DNA of 8,078 nucleotides, taken from NCBI GenBank assembly GCA_937982385.1, contig CALJMC010000129.1, positions 1-8,078 on the forward strand, given 5' to 3'. Origin of the DNA: an uncultured Rickettsiales bacterium. GTDB lineage: Bacteria; Pseudomonadota; Alphaproteobacteria; Rickettsiales; UBA998. The position numbers and the translations under genes were made by a program. The notes under the pieces were generated by a model, which made no database searches, was not told the origin of the DNA, and was given only the letters and a program-made list of their open reading frames with translations. Positions 1 to 5,660 of this stretch are shown one piece after another. The stretch's first letter is position 1. Every line of letters starts with the position of its first letter.

Positions 1-27
1 TGGCAATGTAAGCGCCATCCTCTAGCA

Positions 28-285
28 TTATTCCACCACAATCCCTATGCGAAACAATTGCGCTTTGGGGTTCCAATGGGGTGGTTTATATATCTCATCA
101 ATACTCCATTTCATACCTTCTTTAATCCATCTTTCACGCCATTGTTCGTGAGTGATTTCTTGGTCATCATCATGATAACCGAATTCATAACCGCACGAAT
201 AACACATTTCATTAGAACCACCCATTGCTTCATTATAAGGTGGGTCTTGTAACCCCCCATAACCACACACTGGACATGTATACAT
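28..285 (-). CDS. Small zinc-ribbon-like protein, putative immunity protein (distal copy)
   Basis: An 85-residue acidic protein starting MYTCPVCGYGG. It carries two Cys pairs, C4/C7 (CPVC) and C28/C31 (CYSC), a likely four-Cys zinc site, followed by an acidic HDDD stretch (residues 38-41), a Trp-rich middle and a conserved end (WNPKAQLFRIG). A clean GAAGGAG ribosome-binding site at 294-300, eight bases upstream, fixes the ATG start. It is about 68% identical by hand count (58 of 85) to the protein at 642-899 and has the same length. Each copy lies directly downstream of a copy of the same toxin C-terminus, the usual position of an immunity gene in polymorphic toxin systems. The immunity role is inferred from that context; Cys-rich CPCC-type small proteins are known in such loci, but I cannot confirm family membership. 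An alternative is a small regulatory zinc-ribbon protein. Confidence 0.8.
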   Translation of the reverse strand: MYTCPVCGYGGLQDPPYNEAMGGSNEMCYSCGYEFGYHDDDQEITHEQWRERWIKEGMKWSIDEIYKPPHWNPKAQLFRIGIVVE

Positions 286-610
286 AACTTATACTCCTTC
301 TACCTTCTGTTATTCCAAGCATTCTATTTCTGCAGCGCTCTTCTAGCATAAAGCTCCCTATCCCTACGCGTGCGCCGCCACGAAACCGTGTGCGCGAAGT
401 AGGTTTCTGGGGCTTGCTGCGTTGATGGTCGGGAATGTCATGGAGAATTTTTCCACCTTGTGCAGGACCGTATCTTTTTATCTGGTTCTCAAAATACCGT
501 ACCCCTGTGCGAGGAGGGTAAAAAGTGCGCGTAGTACCATCTTTATTATAGGCACCAAACAAATTTTTCTTAGGGTCGTATAGTGAGCCTCCTGAATGAA
601 TGGTTCCACC
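233..610 (-). pseudogene. Orphan toxin C-terminal fragment, no start region
   Basis: An open frame that begins after a TAG at 613-611 and has no ATG near its 5' end; the only nearby start-like codon is a TTG at 562. From the Tyr-Asp-Pro-Lys at 580 to about 314 it matches the C-terminal part of the toxin at 934-1627 residue for residue with few changes (LFGAYNKDGTTRTFYPP, then GVRYFENQIKRYGPAQGG, ILHDIPDHQR and FRGGARVG). Upstream of position 580 the similarity stops abruptly, so the toxin N-terminal half is absent. Unlike the upstream copy, the frame across the repeat is intact, but its native stop is lost and it runs 53 bases into the next small gene. A toxin tip lacking its delivery part, followed by its own immunity gene, is the classic orphan module of polymorphic toxin loci. 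It is probably silent unless recombined onto the upstream N-terminus. Confidence 0.7.
366..471. repeat. 106-bp perfect direct repeat, copy A
   Basis: This stretch is identical base for base to 1007-1112, an offset of 641. It encodes the last well-conserved part of the toxin C-terminus (from GPAQGGKILHD to FRGGARVG) on the minus strand. The flanks on both sides are similar but not identical. Confidence 0.95.
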
Positions 611-641
611 CTATCATGCTCAATTTGCACAGTCTAAGAGA

Positions 642-899
642 TTATTCTACTCTCACACCAATGCGGAAAAGTTGTGCTTTTGGGTTCCAATATGGTGGTT
701 TTTCAATTTCCTCAATTGCCCATGGCATTCCGTCGGCAACCCAATTTTCTCGCCATTCTTCATGCGTTATTTCATCATCATCATCATGTACACCGAATTG
801 AAAACCACAGCATTCACAATATTCAAGCGAACCTCCGCCAACATCATCATAGGCAGGTTCATTCAGACCACCATAACCACACACTGGACATGTATACAT
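642..899 (-). CDS. Small zinc-ribbon-like protein, putative immunity protein (proximal copy)
   Basis: An 85-residue paralogue of the protein at 28-285, with the same start (MYTCPVCGYGG) and end (WNPKAQLFRIG then VRVE). Cysteines at 4, 7, 28 and 31 match the paralogue; this copy has an additional Cys30, giving CECC instead of CYSC. The acidic run HDDDDE follows. The start is set by a GAAGGAG ribosome-binding site at 908-914. It begins 34 bases after the stop that would end the frame-corrected toxin, so toxin and small gene look like one transcription unit. The protein has no signal peptide or membrane segment, fitting a cytoplasmic binder of an incoming or self-made toxin. Changes between the paralogues concentrate at residues 13-37 and 48-66, which could reflect a changed binding surface. 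The zinc-site and immunity assignments are inferences from motif and context. Confidence 0.82.
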   Translation of the reverse strand: MYTCPVCGYGGLNEPAYDDVGGGSLEYCECCGFQFGVHDDDDEITHEEWRENWVADGMPWAIEEIEKPPYWNPKAQLFRIGVRVE

Positions 900-1006
900 T
901 TCTCATACTCCTTCTCTCTATTACTGCATCATTTTAATGTATGGGACGCTTTCCGCCAAGCCTTCTATTTCTGAGGCGTTCTTCCAGTATAACGCCGCCC
1001 ATGCCC

Positions 1007-1112
1007 ACGCGTGCGCCGCCACGAAACCGTGTGCGCGAAGTAGGTTTCTGGGGCTTGCTGCGTTGATGGTCGGGAATGTCATGGAGAATTTTTCCACCTT
1101 GTGCAGGACCGT
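1007..1112. repeat. 106-bp perfect direct repeat, copy B
   Basis: Identical to 366-471. It lies in the toxin C-terminal coding region just downstream (in the coding sense) of the A8 run, so it is out of frame in the current toxin reading frame. Recombination between the copies would delete 641 bp, including the gene at 642-899. Confidence 0.95.
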
Positions 1113-1113
1113 G

Positions 1114-1121
1114 TTTTTTTT
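1114..1121 (-). other. A8 homopolymer carrying the frameshift
   Basis: On the coding strand the bases are CAG ATA AAA AAA ACA CGG; the downstream copy has CAG ATA AAA AGA TAC GGT at the same place. The one extra base here shifts the frame. Loss of one A (or gain of two) restores it. Such tracts are known sites of replication slippage, transcriptional slippage and sequencing error. Confidence 0.85.
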
Positions 1122-1763
1122 ATCTGGTTCTCAAAATATCTCACCCCTGCACTCGGGGGATAAAATGTGCGTGTGGTGCCGTTCTTGTTATAGGCACCAA
1201 ACAGATTTGTTTTCGGGTCATAATAACGAATATTCTTAAATTTATCCTCTATGGCGGGCAATTTCTGCCGTATCGCACGCTCACGAAAGGCTTGTGCTTT
1301 TTTGGCATAATCACGCGGAGATGTCGCGCCCACTTTCTTGCCTTTGCTCTCAGCATGTTCATTAAGTGTTTTTGGATTCCCCCAGCCATATTGTTGCGCA
1401 ATATAATTAGGGCTGCTCACCCATTGTCCACCACCTGATTGCCCAGCGGGAATACGTGGTTGATTAGGGTTAAAGCCAGCTTTCATGCTCTCAAACAGAG
1501 CAAAAAGCGTCTCATCTAATGTCTTGCATTCGGCGGCACCATGAAAATCCTTACGCAAAAGCAAGGTTTCACGATGTTGATTCACGGCAAATCCAGTTTC
1601 GGCGATATGTAGTAATAGATGTTCCATATGTGCAAATATGTGACAGCATTCGGAGATCGGGAAGGGAATAATTTTATGTGGATTATGCACCAAGCAGCCA
1701 ATTTTTCTGTTCAATCCTCGGCAAACAGGCTATAGAAACCTTCTGAAACAAAGGAACATTACC

Positions 1764-2525
1764 ATGCTTAAAGCTCGCCTTATTCCCTGCTTAGATGTGA
1801 AAGATGGACGCGTGGTCAAAGGCGTGAATTTTGTTGGGCTGCGTGATGCGGGTGACCCTGTGGAGCAAGCGCGTATCTATAGTGATGGTGGGGCGGATGA
1901 ACTCTGCTTCCTCGATATTTCAGCCTCGGTCGAAGGACGCTCTACGCTTTATGACATGGTGACACGCGTGGCGGAGCAATGCTCTATCCCATTCACGGTT
2001 GGTGGTGGCGTGCGCGCAGTGGAAGATGTGCGGAAGCTGTTGCTGGCTGGGGCGGATAAGGTGGGAATTAACACGGCTGCTGTCACCAATCCTGAGCTAG
2101 TGCGCGAAGCCTCCCAGAAATTTGGGTCGCAATGTATTGTGGTGGCGATTGATGCCAAACAAGTCGAAGATGGCTCTTACGAAATCTTCACCCATGGTGG
2201 ACGCAACCCCACGGGCATTGATGCGGTTGAGTGGGCAAAAAAGATGGCTGAGTTTGGAGCAGGCGAGATTCTTCTGACCTCAATGGACAGAGACGGCACA
2301 GGCAAAGGCTTCAATGTCGAAATGACGCGTGCGATAGCTGATGCAGTGAAGGTCCCCGTTATCGCCTCAGGTGGTGTCGGCAAGATTGAGCATTTTGTTG
2401 AGGGCTTCAAGCAAGGTCATGCATCTGCATTGTTGGCGGCTTCCGTCTTTCACTTTGGTGAATTAACCATTGCAGAAGTAAAACAAGCCATGCATGATGC
2501 GGGTGTTCCTACCAGATTAACGTAA
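1764..2525 (+). CDS. hisF: Imidazole glycerol phosphate synthase, cyclase subunit HisF
   Basis: A 253-residue protein, the normal HisF length. HisF is a TIM-barrel cyclase that uses ammonia delivered by the glutaminase HisH to turn PRFAR into imidazole glycerol phosphate and AICAR, in histidine synthesis in the cytoplasm. The N-terminus RLIPCLDVKDGRVVKG is diagnostic and holds the catalytic Asp11; the second catalytic Asp130 sits in VVAIDAK. Phosphate-binding glycine motifs are present (FTVGGGVR at 78-84 and VIASGGVG towards the end). The ATG is preceded by AAGGA at 1751-1755. It is followed ten bases later by hisE, so the two are cotranscribed. The genes usually found upstream of hisF in alphaproteobacteria (hisA, hisH, hisB) are not here: a divergent toxin-like locus occupies that side. 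Confidence 0.98.
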   Translation: MLKARLIPCLDVKDGRVVKGVNFVGLRDAGDPVEQARIYSDGGADELCFLDISASVEGRSTLYDMVTRVAEQCSIPFTVGGGVRAVEDVRKLLLAGADKVGINTAAVTNPELVREASQKFGSQCIVVAIDAKQVEDGSYEIFTHGGRNPTGIDAVEWAKKMAEFGAGEILLTSMDRDGTGKGFNVEMTRAIADAVKVPVIASGGVGKIEHFVEGFKQGHASALLAASVFHFGELTIAEVKQAMHDAGVPTRLT

Positions 2526-2535
2526 AGGTTCTCTC

Positions 2536-2859
2536 ATGAGTTTTGCTACAGTAATAAAAGAACTTCAAATGGTCATTAAAGACCGCAAGGACGGTGATGC
2601 GTCATCATCCTACGTCGCTAAGTTATGTTCTACGGGTACCAAGAAGATTGCCCAAAAAGTGGGTGAAGAGGCGGTTGAAGTAGCGATTGCGGCCACTGAG
2701 AATGATAAAAAAGAAGTGGTGCAAGAAAGTGCAGACTTGCTGTTTCACTTGTTGGTGTTGTGGGAGAAGATGGAGATTGATGCTGATGATATTGGTGAGG
2801 AGTTAGCAGGCCGTGCGGGCCTCTCGGGCCTTGAAGAGAAAAAGAACCGCACAACATAA
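2536..2859 (+). CDS. hisE: Phosphoribosyl-ATP pyrophosphohydrolase HisE
   Basis: A 107-residue stand-alone HisE (not fused to HisI). It is an all-alpha MazG-like hydrolase of the second histidine-pathway step, converting phosphoribosyl-ATP to phosphoribosyl-AMP and pyrophosphate. The family signature is clear: KDGDASSSYVAKL near the N-terminus, then KIAQKVGEEAVEVAIAA (metal-binding Glu residues) and ESADLLFHLLVLW (second metal-binding Glu/Asp pair). Its ribosome-binding site, AAAGG at 2524-2528, overlaps the hisF stop, which indicates translational coupling within a hisF-hisE unit. No strong terminator was seen directly after it; the next gene begins 114 bases later. Confidence 0.97.
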   Translation: MSFATVIKELQMVIKDRKDGDASSSYVAKLCSTGTKKIAQKVGEEAVEVAIAATENDKKEVVQESADLLFHLLVLWEKMEIDADDIGEELAGRAGLSGLEEKKNRTT

Positions 2860-2973
2860 GCACTTTCTTTCTAAATTATTTTTAATCATAAAGTTATGTG
2901 ATTGATGTACGAAAAATGTTAATTTCGTGCAACGGCATGTGTCGTATTCAAAAAAATTAAATATGAGGCAAAC

Positions 2974-3711
2974 ATGAAAATATTTCTAACAGTAGCAATG
3001 ATGATGGCAGCTAGCTCGGCAATGGCTGCAGGTGGGGCCGCTAAATGGGGCTATGAAGGTGATGTTTCCGCAGAGAATTGGGGCACGTTAGCACCAGAAT
3101 ATGAGACATGTAGCACTGGTAAGTTCCAGTCTCCTATCGATATTACAGTCGATGTTGAGGCAGATGTTCAAGATCTGGATATTACATTTGGCGAGAGCTC
3201 GTATAAGATAACTGACACGGGACATGCGCTTAAGGCGTCATTCGGTGAAGGCAATTCATTCCTGACTGAAGGTAAGAAATATAAGCTGCTTCAGTTGCAT
3301 TTCCATACTCCAAGTGAATACATAATCGGTGGTAAGCAGTCGCCAATGGTTGTGCATTTGGTGCACCAAAATGAAGATGGTGCATTGGGTGTGATTGGTG
3401 TGATGATTGAAGAAGGTGCGTCAAACCCAGCGATTGGAGCGCTTTGGTCAAACATTCCTGCAAAAGCGGGCGATGCGGTGCAAGTTGACGAGGCACTTGA
3501 CCTTGCAGCTTTGCTTCCAGAAGATAAATCGTTCTATCGTTTTATGGGGTCGTTGACGACGCCACCATGTTCGGAAGGGGTGAACTGGTTCTTCATGCAA
3601 AAGCCAATCACCGCATCTAAAGAACAGATTGCAGCTCATGTTGCAAAATGGAAAAACAATGCGCGTCCTTTACAGGAAAAAGGTCATCGTTTGATTATTG
3701 ACGCTAAGTAG
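2974..3711 (+). CDS. Periplasmic alpha-type carbonic anhydrase
   Basis: A 245-residue secreted enzyme interconverting CO2 and bicarbonate. Residues 1-19 form a signal peptide (Lys2, hydrophobic core, cleavage near AMAAG), so it acts in the periplasm. Alpha-family hallmarks are in order: WGYEG at 25-29, QSPIDI at 52-57, and TGHALK with His84, matching the proton-shuttle histidine (His64 in human CA II). LQLHFHTPSEY supplies zinc ligands His109 and His111, HLVH supplies the third (His128), and SLTTPPCSEGV contains the gatekeeper Thr. Cys46 and Cys199 are positioned for the disulfide typical of bacterial alpha enzymes. All catalytic residues are present, so it should be active. The ATG follows GAGG at 2965-2968. 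It is bounded downstream by a strong terminator, so it is probably a single-gene unit or the end of the his transcript. Confidence 0.96.
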   Translation: MKIFLTVAMMMAASSAMAAGGAAKWGYEGDVSAENWGTLAPEYETCSTGKFQSPIDITVDVEADVQDLDITFGESSYKITDTGHALKASFGEGNSFLTEGKKYKLLQLHFHTPSEYIIGGKQSPMVVHLVHQNEDGALGVIGVMIEEGASNPAIGALWSNIPAKAGDAVQVDEALDLAALLPEDKSFYRFMGSLTTPPCSEGVNWFFMQKPITASKEQIAAHVAKWKNNARPLQEKGHRLIIDAK

Positions 3712-3731
3712 CTTTTAGTCTTTTACAAATG

Positions 3732-3765
3732 GCACCATCTCACTATTGTGGGGTGGTGCTTTTTT
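3732..3765 (+). terminator. Rho-independent terminator after the carbonic anhydrase gene
   Basis: A 12-bp stem, GCACCATCTCAC (3732-3743) pairing with GTGGGGTGGTGC (3748-3759) with two G-T wobbles and a four-base loop TATT, followed by six T at 3760-3765. It lies 21 bases past the stop codon and just upstream of the HIT gene's ribosome-binding site, so the HIT gene needs its own promoter or read-through. Confidence 0.9.
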
Positions 3766-3780
3766 ATGTGAGGAAATGTT

Positions 3781-4155
3781 ATGTCGTATGATTCAGAGAA
3801 TATATTTGCGAAAATGATTCGTGGAGAGATTCCAAATAATAATGTGTATGAGGATGATTCTGTATTGGCATTTCATGATATTGCACCCGCCGCACCCGTG
3901 CATGTGCTGGTGATTCCCAAGGGTGAGTACACATCGTTTGATGACTTCGCCACCAAAGCAGGGATGGGCGAGGTGGCAGGGTTCTTCGCTAAGGTGCAGC
4001 ATATCGCTGCCGAGCTTGGTGTAGTAGAATCAGGCTACCGTTTAATCACCAATCATGGTGCCGATGCCTCCCAAACCGTCCCGCATTTTCATGTGCATAT
4101 CCTAGCCGGCGCACCACTTGGTGGATTGTTGGCTGGTGATGTATTGGCGTGTTAG
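3781..4155 (+). CDS. HIT-family (HinT-like) nucleotide-binding protein
   Basis: A 124-residue cytoplasmic protein of the histidine-triad family, whose HinT branch hydrolyses purine nucleoside phosphoramidates. The signature is complete: NIFAKMIRGEIP at 7-18 (typical HinT start), the AFHDIAP strand-turn at 30-36, HVLVIPKGEY at 41-50, and the active-site triad HFHVH with His102, His104 and His106. The protein ends LAGAPLGGLLAGD, close to the usual HinT end. The length is normal for the branch. The ATG at 3781 has an AGGAA motif about six bases upstream. I recall HIT genes beside hisE in other alphaproteobacteria; here a carbonic anhydrase gene separates them. The physiological substrate is not known from sequence. 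Confidence 0.95.
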   Translation: MSYDSENIFAKMIRGEIPNNNVYEDDSVLAFHDIAPAAPVHVLVIPKGEYTSFDDFATKAGMGEVAGFFAKVQHIAAELGVVESGYRLITNHGADASQTVPHFHVHILAGAPLGGLLAGDVLAC

Positions 4156-4169
4156 TTTTGTCATAAAAG

Positions 4170-4234
4170 CTTCACATTTCATACCCATAAGACATGCTAT
4201 AGTAATGGTTGAAAATGAATAATACTATGTGAAG
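4170..4234. repeat. Perfect 8-bp inverted repeat bracketing a candidate promoter
   Basis: CTTCACAT at 4170-4177 and its exact complement ATGTGAAG at 4227-4234 are separated by 49 bases that contain the TGCTATAGT element. The second arm ends nine bases before the TTG start at 4244. It could be a pair of operator half-sites, or chance; matches this long arise occasionally in a stretch of this size. Confidence 0.35.
4195..4203 (+). promoter_or_regulatory. Candidate extended -10 promoter of the J-domain operon
   Basis: TGCTATAGT fits the TGnTATAAT extended -10 consensus with one mismatch. It lies in the 88-base gap between the HIT gene and the J-domain gene, about 40 bases before the proposed start. 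No good -35 box is found at normal spacing (TTCACA at 4171-4176 is 21 bases away), which an extended -10 can tolerate. Confidence 0.45.
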
Positions 4235-4243
4235 TGATACGAT

Positions 4244-5185
4244 TTGGACTTTTTTGATTTTAATTTCTTGGATATTTTCAGCGGCGGCAGCATTGAGGGC
4301 GGCGGGATTTTTGACGGCTTGGCTGATGGAATCGGAGGGTTGTTTGAAGGTGGCAGCGAAGCAGCATTTGAGGGCGTGTGGGCGGCGAGCGCGCGAGGCG
4401 GCGCGGGTGCAGCAGCGGAAGGTGGCTTCGCACATTTATTTCGTGCATTGGGCTCGAGCGCGGATGTTTATATTGATTATCTTATTTTTAAAGATTTGGG
4501 CGGGAATTCTCAACAAGATCAATCGTGGTTTAATAAAGCGAAGCAAGGCGAGCATATCACGCCAGAGCTTGAAGCTGTCCGGGATGTGGTGAAGGGGCAT
4601 GGATTTGTCCTGAGTCAATTGCGTGAACATAAAGAGGTTAAGGGCGTTGCAGGCATATTAGAAGAGTATGAAACGCTTGGGACAAAGTTACCCGATGAAG
4701 AATTGCTGAAGCGCGCCACTCGTAAGCTCACAAGTGTGCTGCATCCCGACAGAAACAATGTCGATGAAACACTAATGCAGCAATTGAATACTGCAAGAGA
4801 TACATTAAAAGATGCCAGTAAATGTGAAGAATATGAAAAACTGCGCATTGAGAAGCCCGAAGTTATTGAAGAAATTATGGAGAAGTTGGGCAAGACTGAT
4901 TGGAGAGGTGCTTATGAGGGTGCACGGTTACGCCTAGAGGATTTAAGCAAAAAACCTGAGATTGTAAGCAAGTTTGAAGAAATGAGTCCCAAAGCTAAAG
5001 GCGGTCTCATTTTTGCTGGTGTGGCTGGGGTGGGGCTGCTCGCTTATGGCGGGGCGAAATATATGGAGAAACGCCGAGAGACTCAGCGCGCAAAGCCAGA
5101 AGATGGGCAAGCGTCATGGCAAGATAAAATAAATACAGCAGATGAAAAAGAAACAGAATTAGGGCTTGCGAGCCAACAGAGATAA
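4244..5185 (+). CDS. J-domain protein with C-terminal membrane segment
   Basis: A 313-residue protein of unknown role. Residues 1-65 are rich in Gly/Ala and hydrophobics (FSGGSIEGGGIFDGL onward) without a clear signal peptide. Residues 142-205 match a J domain: YETLG opening, a basic helix II (LLKRATRKLTSVL), the HPD motif at 167-169 followed by RNN, and a helix III (QQLNTARDTL) ending in KCEEYEKL. HPD is the motif that stimulates Hsp70 (DnaK) ATPase. Residues 253-273 are a hydrophobic Gly-rich membrane segment, followed by a basic then charged tail (YMEKRRE). The start is TTG at 4244 with a weak GAAG at 4231; no in-frame ATG lies nearby. There is no DnaJ zinc-finger or CTD substrate domain, so this is a class III J-protein. 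Unlike DjlA, its membrane anchor is C-terminal. It is the first gene of a pair, 16 bases before the next start. Confidence 0.8.
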   Translation: MDFFDFNFLDIFSGGSIEGGGIFDGLADGIGGLFEGGSEAAFEGVWAASARGGAGAAAEGGFAHLFRALGSSADVYIDYLIFKDLGGNSQQDQSWFNKAKQGEHITPELEAVRDVVKGHGFVLSQLREHKEVKGVAGILEEYETLGTKLPDEELLKRATRKLTSVLHPDRNNVDETLMQQLNTARDTLKDASKCEEYEKLRIEKPEVIEEIMEKLGKTDWRGAYEGARLRLEDLSKKPEIVSKFEEMSPKAKGGLIFAGVAGVGLLAYGGAKYMEKRRETQRAKPEDGQASWQDKINTADEKETELGLASQQR

Positions 5186-5201
5186 TAAAAGGAGAGAAGT
5201 T

Positions 5202-5657
5202 ATGCAACGTAGGAATCAGACACCAGCACCTTCAGGTGGAAGCAATGTAGTCATGGGTGGCGGCGATAATGCAGGGTTTGCTTATGTTAGTGGCGAACAG
5301 CTCAAACAAGTGGATACACCTGTAGAAACTGTGCTCGGTGCGGCAAATGGCGCGCTGATGGGGGCTATTGTCGCATCTGTCGGCTCTGCTTTGGTAACCG
5401 CAGCAGATCATGGGAAAGACAAGCAAGCTATTTTGAAAAACCTTAAAGGCAAGCATCTCCTGCCAATTCTGGGTGCTTCTACCGCAATGGCTGGTTTTGG
5501 TGCATTGGTGCGTAATTCTCGTGCTGCGAAACATAATGAATGGAGTGAGCGTCATTATGAGTTCATGGATCAAAGCCAAGATGTTCCAGAACCAAAATTT
5601 AGTGATAAGGTACAATCCGAACGCTCGGAACGCGGAGATTCTACACCTGAAAGATAA
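5202..5657 (+). CDS. Small protein with two hydrophobic segments, partner of the J-domain protein
   Basis: A 151-residue protein not recognised as any named family. The ATG at 5202 is chosen over an upstream TTG (5166, inside the previous gene) because a strong GGAGAG ribosome-binding site lies at 5191-5196 with ideal spacing. Residues about 1-40 are polar and Gly/Ser/Pro-rich. A first small-residue-rich hydrophobic helix follows (GAANGALMGAIVASVGSALV), then a charged loop (DHGKDKQAILKNLKGKH), a second hydrophobic helix (LLPILGASTAMAGFGALV) and a basic then acidic hydrophilic tail (SERSERGDSTPER). The hairpin with Gly/Ala packing faces suggests a small inner-membrane protein that could oligomerise or pair with the membrane segment of the J-domain protein encoded 16 bases upstream. 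Function is unknown; the link is from operon structure. The gene ends three bases from the convergent kinase-like gene. Confidence 0.72.
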   Translation: MQRRNQTPAPSGGSNVVMGGGDNAGFAYVSGEQLKQVDTPVETVLGAANGALMGAIVASVGSALVTAADHGKDKQAILKNLKGKHLLPILGASTAMAGFGALVRNSRAAKHNEWSERHYEFMDQSQDVPEPKFSDKVQSERSERGDSTPER

Positions 5658-5660
5658 CCC

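Larger units (their letters stand above)
934..1627 (-). pseudogene. Polymorphic-toxin-like protein, frameshifted in an A8 run
   Basis: Reading down from an ATG at 1627 (a TTG at 1714 would add 29 residues; neither has a convincing ribosome-binding site), the protein has an N-terminal region of no recognised fold. Then comes a linker PRIPAGQSGGGQW, of a kind I recall from proteobacterial toxin and phage-head-like proteins. After that is a helical stretch (DYAKKAQAFRERA) and a toxin-like C-terminus with YDPKTNLFGAYN, GTTRTFYPP and YFENQI. The frame then hits TGA at 1081-1079, after ten out-of-frame residues. Removing one A from the A8 run (1114-1121) restores the frame, giving GPAQGGKILHDIPDHQR and FRGGARVG as in the downstream fragment, and a TAA at 936-934: a 230-residue protein. 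No catalytic residues can be named with confidence; conserved His, Asp and Arg residues would suit a nuclease. It is oriented divergently from hisF. No large delivery protein (Rhs, CdiA) is visible in the window. Confidence 0.68.

Noticed and set aside
1..27. Possible start of another minus-strand gene (ATG GCG CTT ACA TTG CCA) just after the distal Cys-rich gene
   Set aside because: Only a few codons lie inside the window and no ribosome-binding site is properly spaced.
600..974. Plus-strand open frames over the small Cys-rich gene, one of them very His-rich
   Set aside because: They are antisense shadows; the His run mirrors Asp codons on the minus strand. The minus-strand frame has a ribosome-binding site and a conserved paralogue.
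1114..1121. Programmed -1 ribosomal frameshift on A AAA AAA
   Set aside because: A -1 shift enters the wrong frame; restoring the toxin frame needs a +1 (or -2) change, so ribosomal -1 slippage does not explain it. Loss of one base by transcriptional or replication slippage would.
937..1438. Plus-strand open frames opposite the toxin gene
   Set aside because: No ribosome-binding site or recognisable protein features; the two toxin copies conserve the minus-strand protein frame.
1708..1737. Possible hisF promoter (TGTTCA ... TATAGA)
   Set aside because: The -10-like TATAGA is reasonable, but the -35 match is poor and the region is too short to judge.
2630..2863. Minus-strand open frame across hisE
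   Set aside because: Antisense to a fully convincing hisE; low-complexity His/Pro/Ser composition.
2909..2928. ACGAAA-N8-TTTCGT dyad upstream of the carbonic anhydrase gene
   Set aside because: A six-base dyad with an AT-rich loop and no T run; too weak to call a terminator after hisE or an operator.
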